Shown: positions 1-8,619 of the stretch, piece after piece | Numbering within the stretch: the first letter of the stretch is position 1 | Layout of the letters: the number at the start of each line of letters is the position of its first letter | Source: Bdellovibrionota bacterium | GTDB taxonomy: Bacteria; Bdellovibrionota_C; UBA2361; JAFLCA01 | Length of the DNA stretch: 64,000 nt | Direction: 5' to 3' | Assembly (NCBI GenBank): GCA_030584005.1 | Contig: CP129486.1 | Span: 248,001 to 312,000 of the forward strand | Notes under the pieces: model-generated | Database searches by the model: none | The model's input: only the letters and a program-made list of their open reading frames with translations | Told to the model about the DNA's origin: nothing | Translations under genes and position numbers: made by a program

Positions 1-1
1 C

Positions 2-232
2 AAAATCGATCATATGGAGGAGTTGGATGTCACTGTCATGGAAGCGAGCAACGCCCGCCAAGTAGTCGAGTGGACAAGAGCCTTTGGGCTCACGAAATTG
101 CTGAATAATGAGTCCGAAGATATTCAACGACAGTGGGAAGCCGATCTTTGCAAGGAAGCAGAAAAGCTTAGAGCAAATGAATTCATCCGTCTTGGTGGCG
201 TAACCCGTATCGTTGTCGCATCTGCGCTCTAA
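2..232 (+). CDS. 3' end of a gene, possibly a class I SAM-dependent methyltransferase (partial)
   Basis: The frame is open from the first bases of the window to a TAA at 230-232, so the gene begins upstream. The visible 77 or so residues have alternating helices and end in a hydrophobic strand (RIVVASAL). That pattern resembles the C-terminal tail of class I methyltransferases, where a helix rich in W, E and K precedes a final strand with a VVA motif. No SAM-binding motif is inside the window, so this assignment rests on the tail alone and is tentative. An internal ATG at 14 follows no clear ribosome binding site and is probably not the start. Confidence 0.4.
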   Translation, partial: KIDHMEELDVTVMEASNARQVVEWTRAFGLTKLLNNESEDIQRQWEADLCKEAEKLRANEFIRLGGVTRIVVASAL

Positions 233-610
233 ATCGTACCGCCTCCGATCCCTGGTGGCGGAGCATTTAAAGAGCGGTAATACTTGACAGTGAAGAGATA
301 CGGAGAGGCTCCCTCCGCGCTCCAGATCTTGCTCTGTTGTTATTTATTCTTTTGGGAGTTCAATTCGAAAGGCACAATGACTCCTCTTTTAAGATGATTG
401 ATTTACTTAAAGACTAACGAAGCCCTCGTAGACATTCCGGCAAAAATCTCAGCTTTCCAACTACCCAAACTTCAAGGCCACTACACCAAACTCACGGGAT
501 GTCGGCCTAATGTCCCCACGTCATTGCACATGATTGATCTGCCTAGACTCAATCAGATGCTGATTTATGTCGTGCCGCAGGTTCTCTGAGGAGATCAGCT
601 GGGGAGCGCG
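233..610. other. Intergenic stretch without a convincing gene
   Basis: A short frame at 398-589 begins with TTG, has no ribosome binding site and shows no recognisable motif; I do not count it as a gene. The region separates a plus-strand gene end from the 3' end of the minus-strand metalloprotease gene. I see no repeat or clear terminator. Confidence 0.4.
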
Positions 611-2278
611 TTATCGCAGTGCGGATAAGCTGATCATAAGAGTTCCCGGTACGTTGAACCTCTTCCAGCCTCGCTTCAATCGCGCAGGGGCCGCCACTCC
701 CGGTCGCATAACTATGCGGGCGCTGTAACTCCCGCGACGCAGCCGCGCTGTGAAGCTTCCATCGCCGCGCACCCGCCTTGTGAGTAAACCACCTTCCGGT
801 GTTCGTATGCTCACGCGGATTTGCCGCAACAGGCGCAGTTGCCCCGGAGGGACTTTGACCTTACCGACCACTTGAAAGCGATTGCGAGGAGGAGCGTTCG
901 GTGTCGTCGTAGGCGCTGCGGTGGGAGTGGCCAATGGGGTTTGAGTCGGTGTAGGAGTTGGGGCGAGGCCAAAGTGAATGCGTACACGAGCCCAATTGGG
1001 CGCCGATTCTACCTGTGTGATTTGGAGGGAACCAAGGTCAATCGTTTCACTGTCTCCGACGGCTCCTAAAAAGAGTGATTCGCGGTGACCATCAAATCGA
1101 TGCACGCTTGTTTTTCCGTCCCATGCGACGGGAAGATTTCTAGAGTAACGAGAGTCAGAATGACGATATGATATGAAATAGGCACTTCCTGCCACTCCCG
1201 GTACGCGTATCTTAAGCACCTGCGTCACCGATGGCAGGCCGCCGGGTATTTCATCCGGAATGATATCGCTTGAGGAGATATAACGCTCTCCAGATCGAGA
1301 GACAGTGGCCTGATTCTCCAAAGGCAGCCAGCCCGCCTGGTCGCGATGGGGTGCGTTGAAGCGCCTCCATCCGATGCCTGAAGCACCCATTGGGCATGAA
1401 TGATCGCTGTAGTATGCCGCGGGATCAGCTGCACCGTCATTATCGGCGTCGACTGCAGCGTGCCTCATGCCAAAGTTGTGACCCAATTCGTGTATTGTGG
1501 TGTCTATGGTCCTGCAGGCACTTGAGATTGCCCAACAATCGGCGCCACACCTTAAGACCGCGAGACCCGTCCATCCGCAGTTCTGAGTTGCGGACCCCGG
1601 CACAAAATACATGACATGCTGATATCGAGAGAGAACAACTCCTTGGGCAGTGGCGGCTTGATTAGCTAAGAGCATCCAGATGTATGGCAGGCAGTGGTAC
1701 GATGTGGCGTAGGGAATCGATACCGAGAATACATCGGGATGGCCATTGCCATCCGCGTCTGGATCGAACGCGATCTGGCGATAGCTTGCCTCCTCGAAGA
1801 ACTCACCCACATTCTCAGGAGAACGCCACAACATCGTCGACAGATCTGATGCGCTGCACTCAACCGCGGCGCCTCGAAAGTTCACCCGAAGAACGAGGAT
1901 GGTCCGTAACGTTGAGGCGCCACCTAAGCCGACTACCCCCTCTTCAATCGGGACAATACTTTCTGGAATTACCACCAGTCCTTCTGGTCCATGTGAGGTC
2001 CATCGTCCTCCGAGTTGAACTGTCGTATCCCCGTATCGGCGTGCCGTTTCCTCTTCTATTGATAGTGGAATTGTTGATCCAGCACTGCGTAGGACAGTAT
2101 GGAAGCGTGCGGATTGTCCGTGCAAATCTTCTGAAATAACTCTCTGTAGCCTACCCGACCCAGAAAAGTAATCACCTTCTTGTTGGGCGTAAAGGGAAAC
2201 TGGAAGAAGCAAAAGAGTCGCGGTAGCTACTGCCCAGCAAAGCGTGAGGACGCGATTCGGTCTATGCTGATGTCGCAC
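611..2278 (-). CDS. Secreted metzincin-type (M11/gametolysin-like) zinc metalloprotease
   Basis: The 555-residue product begins with a clear Sec signal peptide: a basic start, then a hydrophobic stretch around residues 11-29 ending near SLYAQ. It carries the zinc-binding motif HELGHNFGMRH at residues 263-273, which fits the metzincin pattern HExxHxxGxxH and is closest in my memory to peptidase family M11. Several cysteines (about 234-255) sit just before the motif and may form disulphides. A Thr/Pro-rich linker at about 447-470 joins the catalytic part to a small C-terminal domain of about 85 residues that looks like a beta-sandwich (carboxypeptidase-regulatory-like). It is probably exported and degrades extracellular protein. 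Substrate unknown. It is a lone gene, with a 217-bp non-coding gap upstream. Confidence 0.75.
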   Translation of the reverse strand: MRHQHRPNRVLTLCWAVATATLLLLPVSLYAQQEGDYFSGSGRLQRVISEDLHGQSARFHTVLRSAGSTIPLSIEEETARRYGDTTVQLGGRWTSHGPEGLVVIPESIVPIEEGVVGLGGASTLRTILVLRVNFRGAAVECSASDLSTMLWRSPENVGEFFEEASYRQIAFDPDADGNGHPDVFSVSIPYATSYHCLPYIWMLLANQAATAQGVVLSRYQHVMYFVPGSATQNCGWTGLAVLRCGADCWAISSACRTIDTTIHELGHNFGMRHAAVDADNDGAADPAAYYSDHSCPMGASGIGWRRFNAPHRDQAGWLPLENQATVSRSGERYISSSDIIPDEIPGGLPSVTQVLKIRVPGVAGSAYFISYRHSDSRYSRNLPVAWDGKTSVHRFDGHRESLFLGAVGDSETIDLGSLQITQVESAPNWARVRIHFGLAPTPTPTQTPLATPTAAPTTTPNAPPRNRFQVVGKVKVPPGQLRLLRQIRVSIRTPEGGLLTRRVRGDGSFTARLRRGSYSARIVMRPGVAAPARLKRGWKRFNVPGTLMISLSALR

Positions 2279-2495
2279 TAGTAGTGCCTTACCTACAAAA
2301 CAACTCTTTTTGCGCGATGGGGACCTATTGCGTAGGAGGAGCCACTACCAACGCAATTTCCGGAGCTTATCAGACTATGCACAATCTGTTCCAACCGTGG
2401 GTTGGACCGATTGAGAATATAGTTCCTGCAAATAGCGGCCATAGTTCTCGCTAGAGTTGTTCGGCTTGGGTCGCAGTCAATCCGCTAGAAGAGCC

Positions 2496-3131
2496 CTAGG
2501 TTGGTCTTGAGTGAGGGGCTAGTAGGTGTGCAAGGCGTGGCGTTCTTATGAGCTCCAGTAGTAAGGCTCCATCATTCAATCTCCTCACAGGGGCTAGATT
2601 ATAGATGGCTACAATCACGGACGCGCCACTTAGCATGGAGCACCATGCGAGCACAGTGGACGCCGCGCAACAAGTCATGGGTCCCATTGCAGCAGATAAA
2701 ACGACAATCAACCAAGGGGCGACGACGCTGAGAGATGCACAAAGCATAAGCACAAGTAGCGCCATTCCGAGAATAGGTACGAGCGTGCCATGCGTCACAG
2801 GTTGCGGTGGGCTGATGTGATGGTCGGTTCCATTCTGAAGTCCATATTGCCTTCTTAACTGCACGATAAGAGGCCTTCTGATTACTAAATGCCCGGTGGC
2901 CGTCTCTCGCATCGCAATTGTAAAGCCAATAGGGAAGGGGAGAATGCGAAGTCGTAGGTGCATACTTCCTACCATGCCATCCACTAGAGGTGGCCCAAAT
3001 CCACAATCACAACCAGTGCATGTTCCCCCGAATAATCGAGAGCCAATGAGCATTCCGAGTTCGTAAAGCGAAAGGACAAGACAAACAACACCAAGGTATG
3101 TAACCCATAGGAGAGTAGTTTCAATCGTCAT
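2496..3131 (-). CDS. Degenerate site-2 protease (M50/RseP-like) membrane protein, probably inactive
   Basis: This 211-residue polytopic membrane protein follows the M50 layout. An N-terminal helix carries YELGM (residues 23-27) where active S2Ps have HExxH. Next come a GFGPPL segment (about 44-49) matching the S2P GFG motif and ILPFPIGF (about 63-70) matching the loop after it. A C-terminal NLAPVRRLNDG (about 178-188) stands where active enzymes have NxxPxxxLDGG. Both zinc histidines are replaced (H to Y, H to M) and the third ligand aspartate aligns with Asn, so proteolysis looks impossible. It has no PDZ domain, as in compact S2Ps. A C-x2-C-x-C cluster (about 38-43) is unusual. Its ATG overlaps the stop of the upstream HTH gene (ATGA), so the two are probably translated together. 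It may be a pseudoprotease that binds a membrane-bound regulator; this is inference. Confidence 0.6.
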   Translation of the reverse strand: MTIETTLLWVTYLGVVCLVLSLYELGMLIGSRLFGGTCTGCDCGFGPPLVDGMVGSMHLRLRILPFPIGFTIAMRETATGHLVIRRPLIVQLRRQYGLQNGTDHHISPPQPVTHGTLVPILGMALLVLMLCASLSVVAPWLIVVLSAAMGPMTCCAASTVLAWCSMLSGASVIVAIYNLAPVRRLNDGALLLELIRTPRLAHLLAPHSRPT

Positions 3132-3430
3132 ATGCTGCCCCTAGCGACCACAACGTTGAGGTTCCTCGGCAGATGCGTTGCAAGTGGTTTGGGTCGAGCC
3201 AGCTTGGGGCGTCCGCCCTTCTTTCTAGGGGAGGGAGGTTGGTCGAAGAACGAATCGGGAATTATAGTTCCGCATAGGCGTTCGATACTTTCAGTGCGAA
3301 TTCGCCAATCACTCCCAATCTTAAATGCCTCAATCACTCTCCCCTTGATGAGGTCATAGAGCTTTGCGCGGTTGACTCGAAGAATACGAACAGTTTCGTT
3401 GGTTGTTAGTAATATCGGTTTGGTGTTCAT
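3128..3430 (-). CDS. Small excisionase/MerR-like helix-turn-helix DNA-binding protein
   Basis: The product is 100 residues. Residues about 9-55 fit the HTH_17/excisionase pattern: TNETVRILRVNRAKLYDLIK followed by a basic wing with an IGSDWRI motif that is typical of these folds. The C-terminal half is rich in Lys, Arg and Pro with a KKGGRPK stretch, perhaps a second, AT-hook-like DNA contact. A strong ribosome binding site (GGGGGAG) lies 8 bases upstream of the ATG. The stop codon overlaps the start of the degenerate S2P gene, making a two-gene unit. It could regulate its own promoter or act as a recombination directionality factor left from a mobile element; no integrase is nearby. Confidence 0.65.
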   Translation of the reverse strand: MNTKPILLTTNETVRILRVNRAKLYDLIKGRVIEAFKIGSDWRIRTESIERLCGTIIPDSFFDQPPSPRKKGGRPKLARPKPLATHLPRNLNVVVARGSI

Positions 3431-3617
3431 GATTATGCTCCCCCACAGCGCCTATTTGAGTGATACGGAGACAAATGGAGAGAGACTGATCTCAACAACC
3501 TATCTGTCCCCATATCGCTCGTAGTATTTCTCACCTTGGTGACCCTCTTGGAGTTTCGAGGGATTTCAGGGTCGAGGGTGCAGTGGATGTCGGTACATCT
3601 AGGAATATCAATAGGAT

Positions 3618-5255
3618 ATGCATTCACGGATTCCGGAGCTTTTCAGGCGATTGGACTTTGTGGCCTGTGGTACAACAGTTCACACGATGGCGTGCGCGAT
3701 TGAACTCACATTCTCTGAGGCAAGACCTCGGAAACTTGAACGCATTGCGTTTAAGGCTGGGAAGACGCGACAGTTATTTCGTGGAATTGAGCGCTCGGGT
3801 CAGACAGGGTTCTTTCAAACAACAAGAGCTGTTCGTGCGATGGTGGCACTGCTTATTCAGGCTCGGTTGTCGCGGAGCTTGCTCACCGAAGACCATCTCT
3901 CAGAGCCGCTTCACGGTGAGTTGGGTAGCCAAGCCGCATCCCTCAATTTCGCGTTGGGACGTCGCCCAGGTTGGGTAGGCGCATTATTTGGATCAACGCG
4001 CGAAGACCTGCAACTTCTGTACAGCATTTTTCACCGCAGCAATCCTGACGGAAAGCGCTCCGGTGCGTTCTCGGTATGTGTAAACTTCTCAGTCTTACGG
4101 CCAAAGAATATTCGAATCTTCACTGCTGCTGGTGGTGAATTAGCGGGGGAGGGGTTATTGGAGCTTCTGTCGGAGTACAGAGAAACTGCCGTATTCGCGC
4201 GTGCCCCGCACAGGACCCCATCGTTAGAATCAGCGCAACGGAACGAGATAGACCTACATGCGATTTGTGTGCAGGAGGCGTATCGCGCGCTCTGTTGTAC
4301 AAACATTTTCTCTCTAGATCGCTTAGTTGGTAGTCTAAAGCAAGTGTTTGAGCACTCGATTGCGAAGACATACCATTGGAGTCCGAGGGTAATTGGGGAT
4401 GCATTAGATTTTAAGCTCACTGAAGCGCAACGACTTGGGCTTGTTCCACCGGAGCCAGACTCAAAGCTTGCCAAGGCAGTGGAGGGTATGCGAATCGCGA
4501 TCAGCACCGGAGGTGTTGCAGCCGTCGCTCTATTGGACTTTCTTAGAGTTTTTCGCGGGTACCCGATCCACGTAGAATATCGATTTCCTAACAGCCAGGC
4601 GGCGCTCCAAATGATGAGCGACGAATCATTCGCCGCACTTGCTGATGGCATAAACATGAGTATTCCATGTGCGCTGCGTTCCCTTGAAAGTAAAGGCCCC
4701 TATCGCCCTCTTGTGTTCATGCCCCCTAACTCGCATGGGGTAGTTCGCACTAGGACCTCGGGGACTCCGCCATCTATTGTTGGGCTGGCCGATTCACTGG
4801 GATCCTCTTCATTCTTCATATCCGATCTGGAACGACGAGGAGAGGTGCTCATCCCCCCATCATGTCGTGTAGGGGATGCGTCTGAGATAGCCATGTTGCT
4901 TCGTGATGGAGGCCAAAACTTGGCCTCTGTACTATGGTGGCCGCACTACGTGTTCCATGCAAACCTCAACCCGGCGGTTGAAGTCACTACATTACCGCAG
5001 GTCTGGTCCTACGAGGCGACATGCCTCATGCTCCACAAAGCATGCTTTGAGAATGGTGTCGGTGTTCGGCTCAACGCCGAGCTTAGGAATGCATGGCAAG
5101 TTCTGCTTGAGAACACCAAACTTCTCCGCCAATTAGTCACGGCCAGGCTTAATGAACCAGATTTCCGAAAATACTTCATAAGATCATGTGGCATCCAAGA
5201 ATTTATGGTGAGGAACCAAATCGAATCGCGAACTGGGCTTAGAGAGGCCGTGTGA
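3618..5255 (+). CDS. Unknown protein paired with a methyltransferase
   Basis: I do not recognise this 545-residue protein. It has no signal peptide or membrane segment and is probably cytoplasmic. The N-terminal third is basic and helical. From about residue 290 there is an alternating strand/helix pattern (IAISTGGVAAVALL, then HVEYRFPNS, then PLVFMPPNSHG) reminiscent of a type 2 periplasmic-binding fold such as NMT1/ThiY-like proteins, but this is only a resemblance. The start is uncertain: the ATG at 3618 has only a weak, closely spaced AGGAT before it, and the ATG at 3687 is also possible. The gene is followed 29 bp later by a methyltransferase gene on the same strand, which suggests a two-gene operon with linked function. 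Confidence 0.6.
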   Translation: MHSRIPELFRRLDFVACGTTVHTMACAIELTFSEARPRKLERIAFKAGKTRQLFRGIERSGQTGFFQTTRAVRAMVALLIQARLSRSLLTEDHLSEPLHGELGSQAASLNFALGRRPGWVGALFGSTREDLQLLYSIFHRSNPDGKRSGAFSVCVNFSVLRPKNIRIFTAAGGELAGEGLLELLSEYRETAVFARAPHRTPSLESAQRNEIDLHAICVQEAYRALCCTNIFSLDRLVGSLKQVFEHSIAKTYHWSPRVIGDALDFKLTEAQRLGLVPPEPDSKLAKAVEGMRIAISTGGVAAVALLDFLRVFRGYPIHVEYRFPNSQAALQMMSDESFAALADGINMSIPCALRSLESKGPYRPLVFMPPNSHGVVRTRTSGTPPSIVGLADSLGSSSFFISDLERRGEVLIPPSCRVGDASEIAMLLRDGGQNLASVLWWPHYVFHANLNPAVEVTTLPQVWSYEATCLMLHKACFENGVGVRLNAELRNAWQVLLENTKLLRQLVTARLNEPDFRKYFIRSCGIQEFMVRNQIESRTGLREAV

Positions 5256-5284
5256 CGATCCGCGTTACTTTTTGAGGACCATAT

Positions 5285-5938
5285 ATGCGCAGTGAAAAAG
5301 CAGATGAGATTCTCGCTCGAACCCGGGCAGCTGCAGGGCATCCTTATGACGTGACCCTTAAGGGTATTACTGTCGGCGTAGTTCGAGGAGTTTACCCGAC
5401 GAGCGAGCTATCAACTCTTGTTGTTGAATGCCTTGAAGACCCGAAAATCGGACTTATGGCGGGTGAACGTATGCTGGACTACGGGACTGGCGTTGGTTAT
5501 CTCGCCATTGCCGGCGCCCAGCGCGGAGCCTTTGTGGTAGCTACAGATATCAATGCAGCCGCTACGGAATGTGCTAGGTCGAATGTGGCGAGGGCTAGAC
5601 TTTCAGATCGGGTGGATGTTCGTCAGGGACCAGAATTTTCAACCCTTCGACCAGGCGAGAAGTTTGACGTCATTACTGCGGGGATGCCCTTCGAGGATGC
5701 CGAGGTTCGCGACCCCCTGGAGCGTGCAGTCTATGATCCAGGCTTCGTGATGAGGCGGGCTCTATTTGAGCATGCTCGTGAGCACCTCACTCCCAGTGGA
5801 CGTATTTTTACTACTTACTCCGAGCGTGTTCAGCTGGTACGCCCACTTGAGAATTTTGACCCGTCCTACAACTACCAGATAGTTAGAGACCGAATGATAA
5901 AGGGCGAGCGTAACTTTGTATTCATGATTACGCCCTGA
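5285..5938 (+). CDS. Class I SAM-dependent methyltransferase, MTS (small-domain/HemK-like) type
   Basis: The product is 217 residues with the class I Rossmann signature: motif I MLDYGTGVGYLAI at about 60-72, an acidic residue closing strand 2 (ATDINA), and motif IV as TAGMPFED, where HemK/MTS enzymes carry NPPY. The N-terminal GVYPTSELS segment fits the MTS family too. The altered motif IV means that a nitrogen target of the usual N-glutamine or N6-adenine kind cannot be assumed. A ribosome binding site (GAGG, 8 bases before ATG) supports the start at 5285. The gene follows the unknown 545-residue gene by 29 bp. A broken relic of a second copy of its 5' end lies at 8538-8619. Confidence 0.75.
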   Translation: MRSEKADEILARTRAAAGHPYDVTLKGITVGVVRGVYPTSELSTLVVECLEDPKIGLMAGERMLDYGTGVGYLAIAGAQRGAFVVATDINAAATECARSNVARARLSDRVDVRQGPEFSTLRPGEKFDVITAGMPFEDAEVRDPLERAVYDPGFVMRRALFEHAREHLTPSGRIFTTYSERVQLVRPLENFDPSYNYQIVRDRMIKGERNFVFMITP

Positions 5939-6082
5939 CTCGGTAGACCCCCCAAGGCCTATCCACTACTTCTTTGCTTGATGCTGCGGGGTAGCATTCG
6001 AGTTTACATTACTACCGATAATCGAACATTATTGACCTCCCCCCAATTTATGATCCAGTTTTAAGTAAGTTTTCCCCAGTTT

Positions 6083-6877
6083 TTATACATATCTTTTTTC
6101 GCATTCAGCTGATGTTTGATCGCTGAGGCTGCCGTGGGGCCGCTCGTGGTTGTACTCTTTCCTGAAGACTTCAATCAACCATTGAGCGTGTCGCAATGTA
6201 AGGAAGAGGTGTGCGTTTAAGCACTCATCCCTGAACCTGCCGTTGAGGGATTCGACAAAGCCATTTTGCATAGGCTTTCCTGGCTGAATAAAGCACAGTT
6301 CCACTGAGTGCTGGGCGGCCCAGCTCCTGAGCTTCTCGCAGACGAACTCTGGGCCGTTGTCGACTGTTATCGAGAAAGGATATCCGCGGGTAACCGCTAG
6401 GCGCTCCAGCACTGCCAGAACCTGCTGACCAGAGAATGAACGACTTACTTCTAGTGCGAGGGCCATTCGCGAGAGGATATCTTCCACAACCAAGCAGCGG
6501 AAGGTCGAGCCGTTCGCAAGTGTGTCATGGATGAAGTCCATGCCCCACTGCTCGTTAGGGCGCTCAGGCCGCTTCAGGGGATTTCTCTGAAGCACTGTGA
6601 ACCTCCGTCGTACCCTCCGCCGGAGCGCAAGATTATTGAACCTGTAGAGGCTTTCCACGCGCTTGTAATATACCTGCCACCCCTTTCGTCGCAACCGCTT
6701 GTACAGTCCTAAGCACCCAAGCCGCGGCTTTGCTGCAGCAAGCTCCAATAGCGCTTTTTTTAGCCCCTCATTCCATGTCTCAGGACGCTTTCGGTAGCGC
6801 ACCATGCTACAGGCACAACCAACAACCTTGCACGCCTGCCGCTCACTCAGTCGGTGCGCCATTCCTAGGTGTTGCAC
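6083..6877 (-). CDS. IS3-family transposase OrfB (DDE catalytic part)
   Basis: This is the integrase-core (rve) part of the transposase. The catalytic triad is visible as D in MDFIHD, D in VDNGPEF and E in FVESLNG, followed by YNHERPHGSL, a usual IS3 C-terminal motif. The N-terminal helical region (KPRLGCLGLYKRLRRKGW) matches the HTH_21-type segment. The -1 frame is open back to about 6912 and reads ILTPDAKRKAVQHL, which normally starts the OrfB part of the fusion. The active enzyme is therefore expected to be an OrfAB fusion made by -1 frameshifting, not a product that starts at 6877. Confidence 0.88.
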   Translation of the reverse strand: MQHLGMAHRLSERQACKVVGCACSMVRYRKRPETWNEGLKKALLELAAAKPRLGCLGLYKRLRRKGWQVYYKRVESLYRFNNLALRRRVRRRFTVLQRNPLKRPERPNEQWGMDFIHDTLANGSTFRCLVVEDILSRMALALEVSRSFSGQQVLAVLERLAVTRGYPFSITVDNGPEFVCEKLRSWAAQHSVELCFIQPGKPMQNGFVESLNGRFRDECLNAHLFLTLRHAQWLIEVFRKEYNHERPHGSLSDQTSAECEKRYV

Positions 6878-6900
6878 CGCCTTCCGTTTCGCGTCAGGCG

Positions 6901-7167
6901 TTAGAATTTTTTTGTGAGTAAATCCTGGATCGCGTGGATCTCGAGTGCCTGATCCGCCACTATCTTCTTAAGCTTCTGATTCTCCTCTTCCAGGCTCCTC
7001 AGTCGCCGCAGCTCTGCTACCGTCATCCCGCCGTACTTCTGTCGCCATATGTAAAACGTAGGGTCGCTCATCCCATACTTCCGGCATAGATCTTTCGTCG
7101 AAGCTCCAGCCTCTGCTTCCCTAAGTATCTGCACAATCTTCTCTCCACTGTATCGGCTCTTCTTCAT
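6901..7167 (-). CDS. IS3-family transposase OrfA (helix-turn-helix)
   Basis: This small DNA-binding protein contains an HTH_8-type domain (YSGEKIVQILREAEAG, then LCRKYGMSDPTFYIWRQKYG) and a C-terminal leucine-zipper-like coil (LEEENQKLKKIVADQALE), as in IS407-group OrfA. The ATG at 7167 is preceded by a strong GGGAGG ribosome binding site. A longer in-frame version starting at 7218 would run into the inverted repeat and is unlikely. The frame ends at TAA just past the slippery A-run. Confidence 0.88.
   Translation of the reverse strand: MKKSRYSGEKIVQILREAEAGASTKDLCRKYGMSDPTFYIWRQKYGGMTVAELRRLRSLEEENQKLKKIVADQALEIHAIQDLLTKKF
6906..6914 (-). promoter_or_regulatory. Predicted -1 ribosomal frameshift site between orfA and orfB
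   Basis: On the minus strand the orfA frame reads ACA AAA AAA TTC TAA, giving a run of seven A (6907-6913). This A-AAA-AAA heptamer is a standard slippery sequence for IS3 elements. Slipping back one base takes the ribosome into the orfB frame right before the conserved LTPDAKRKA segment. Confidence 0.75.
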
Positions 7168-7426
7168 TCTTCCTCCCTTATCACACTTAGGAGGAAAACT
7201 AACTTTAGGCTGGTCCACTTTTCAGGGGGTACGTCAGCTGACGTCCAAGGTAATGGGGTCCCGTGAATCGCTACTGTAGATTCGCGACCTCGAAGGAGAC
7301 GTCTTTGAGTTGGAAGGAGAGGGTGCGAGAAGCAAATCTCGTCAACATTCACTGTTTCGGTCTCAGATAGCTGAATCTCGAATAAAGCGGATTCCAATAG
7401 CCACCTCTACCCGTTCTGGCAATTCA

Positions 7427-8203
7427 CTACGGCACTTCTCGCGTCGCCCGAAGAACCAATCCTCCAACAACCCCATCCTCGGCAGCCTTCGCATAGCCCC
7501 GGTACTTGGTGAGAGCGTGTTCAAACCATTGTTGACCCGCCATCGCCAAGATCTGATCTTTGCACGACTCAATTCCGGCTACCAGAGCTTTGTACCAGCG
7601 TGCATAGTCAGTGGAGATGTCTCTCATCTCTACAATCTGCCAACCGGTTCCGGCAAATAGAGCTTGCACCTGATCAATTGCGAGCGGTTGCCACCTCGAA
7701 CCCTCATAGGTTTCGGCAAAGATGCGAGCTCTGTCGTCAGTAGAACGTATGAAGTAATCGAAGATACGAAGCTCGCCACCAGCGGGGCAGACCGCCGCAC
7801 ATTGTGTAAGCACCTTTCGCTGATCCGGCATCGTATACAGGGCGTTGAACATATACACGAGATCGAATGGTCCGGGGACAGTGGTAGAAAGATCAGAAGC
7901 GTCCCCACACACAAAGCTGTGCCTGGGATATGTCGTCAATGCATATTCGATGGTGGGCCGATCGTTATCTAATCCCGTCACTACACCGAACCCCAGTTTG
8001 CTTACCTCCTCGGCGGTGCCTCCAAGACCGCAACCAACATCCAATAATTTGCGCTGTGGATTGGACCCAAGGTCAGCAAATACCATTTTGATTGCTTCCA
8101 CTTCCCCAGGATGAGCAAAGTCGCCTCCGCGCACGACGCTAAGAACCTGCTTGCCTTGCGCAGAATTCATCCTCATCGACTCTGGTTGAGCGAATGCTGT
8201 CAT
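7427..8203 (-). CDS. Class I SAM-dependent methyltransferase (UbiE/Methyltransf_11-like)
   Basis: The product is 258 residues. Motif I is LLDVGCGLGGTAEEV (about 53-67), followed by GLDND with the acidic SAM-ribose residue, then VCGDASDL and a post-motif region FDLVYMFNALYTM typical of small-molecule methyltransferases. No signal peptide. A helical C-terminal third could form the substrate lid. The gene is alone, lying between the IS3 element and the 400-bp inverted-repeat element. The substrate cannot be read from the sequence. Confidence 0.8.
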   Translation of the reverse strand: MTAFAQPESMRMNSAQGKQVLSVVRGGDFAHPGEVEAIKMVFADLGSNPQRKLLDVGCGLGGTAEEVSKLGFGVVTGLDNDRPTIEYALTTYPRHSFVCGDASDLSTTVPGPFDLVYMFNALYTMPDQRKVLTQCAAVCPAGGELRIFDYFIRSTDDRARIFAETYEGSRWQPLAIDQVQALFAGTGWQIVEMRDISTDYARWYKALVAGIESCKDQILAMAGQQWFEHALTKYRGYAKAAEDGVVGGLVLRATREVP

Positions 8204-8537
8204 TTAAACTCCAGAAACATCGTTGGGTACTTATACTGAGCGATTGCACCTCGTGAGTCAAAATTGAAAGTACGGCTAAGGATAAACACGGCATTATTAA
8301 TTACCTGTGATTGTTGCTGATTTTAGAGTTAGTCCATGCCTGAATTCAGATCTGAATCCAGGATGCAGATTCAGGGGTAGCCTGTGACTTATCCAGAGCG
8401 GCCCGTGCATGGGCTTCAAGCTTGCGAGGTCCCTCTGGGGTAAGAGTATCGGCAGCACGTTCTACCTCATATTCTACGTTCACTTGCACTTAAGGAAGCT
8501 GTGGAACAATGCGCGTTATTCATTGAAGAGCTTATAT
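8204..8537. other. Non-coding stretch upstream of a methyltransferase gene and a gene relic
   Basis: This holds the upstream region of the minus-strand methyltransferase and sequence leading into the gene relic at 8538. A frame opens at 8409 but fuses unrelated bases to the relic and then to the mobile element, so it is not a real gene. I see no other feature. Confidence 0.4.
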
Positions 8538-8619
8538 GTACGCAGTGAGAAGGCAGATGAGATTCTGGCGCGTACCCGGGCAGCCGCGAAGCATCCTTAT
8601 GACATTGCCGTAAAAGGAA
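8538..8619 (+). pseudogene. Relic of the 5' end of a second copy of the 5285 methyltransferase
   Basis: The translation reads RSEKADEILARTRAAA and then HPYD.AVKGI, almost the same as the N-terminus of the methyltransferase at 5285-5938, and the nucleotides align without gaps. The start codon is lost (GTA at the ATG position). The homology stops at 8619, exactly where the 400-bp inverted-repeat element starts. The remaining gene is missing, so the insertion was accompanied or followed by deletion. Confidence 0.85.

Larger units (their letters stand above)
6033..7236 (-). mobile_element. IS3-family insertion sequence, IS407 group-like
   Basis: The element carries orfA and orfB in the overlapping arrangement typical of IS3 elements. 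Imperfect terminal inverted repeats are visible: TGACCTCCCCCC at 6033 matches the reverse complement of the right end (TGACGTACCCCC ending at 7236), and both arms later share CCAG and a TAAGT/AGTTTTCC block. I do not see a target duplication: the flanks are TTAT on the left and GCTG on the right. The transposase frames are intact, so the copy may be active or recently so. Confidence 0.85.

Noticed and set aside
398..589. A 63-residue protein starting with TTG
   Set aside because: No ribosome binding site, motif or coding pattern.
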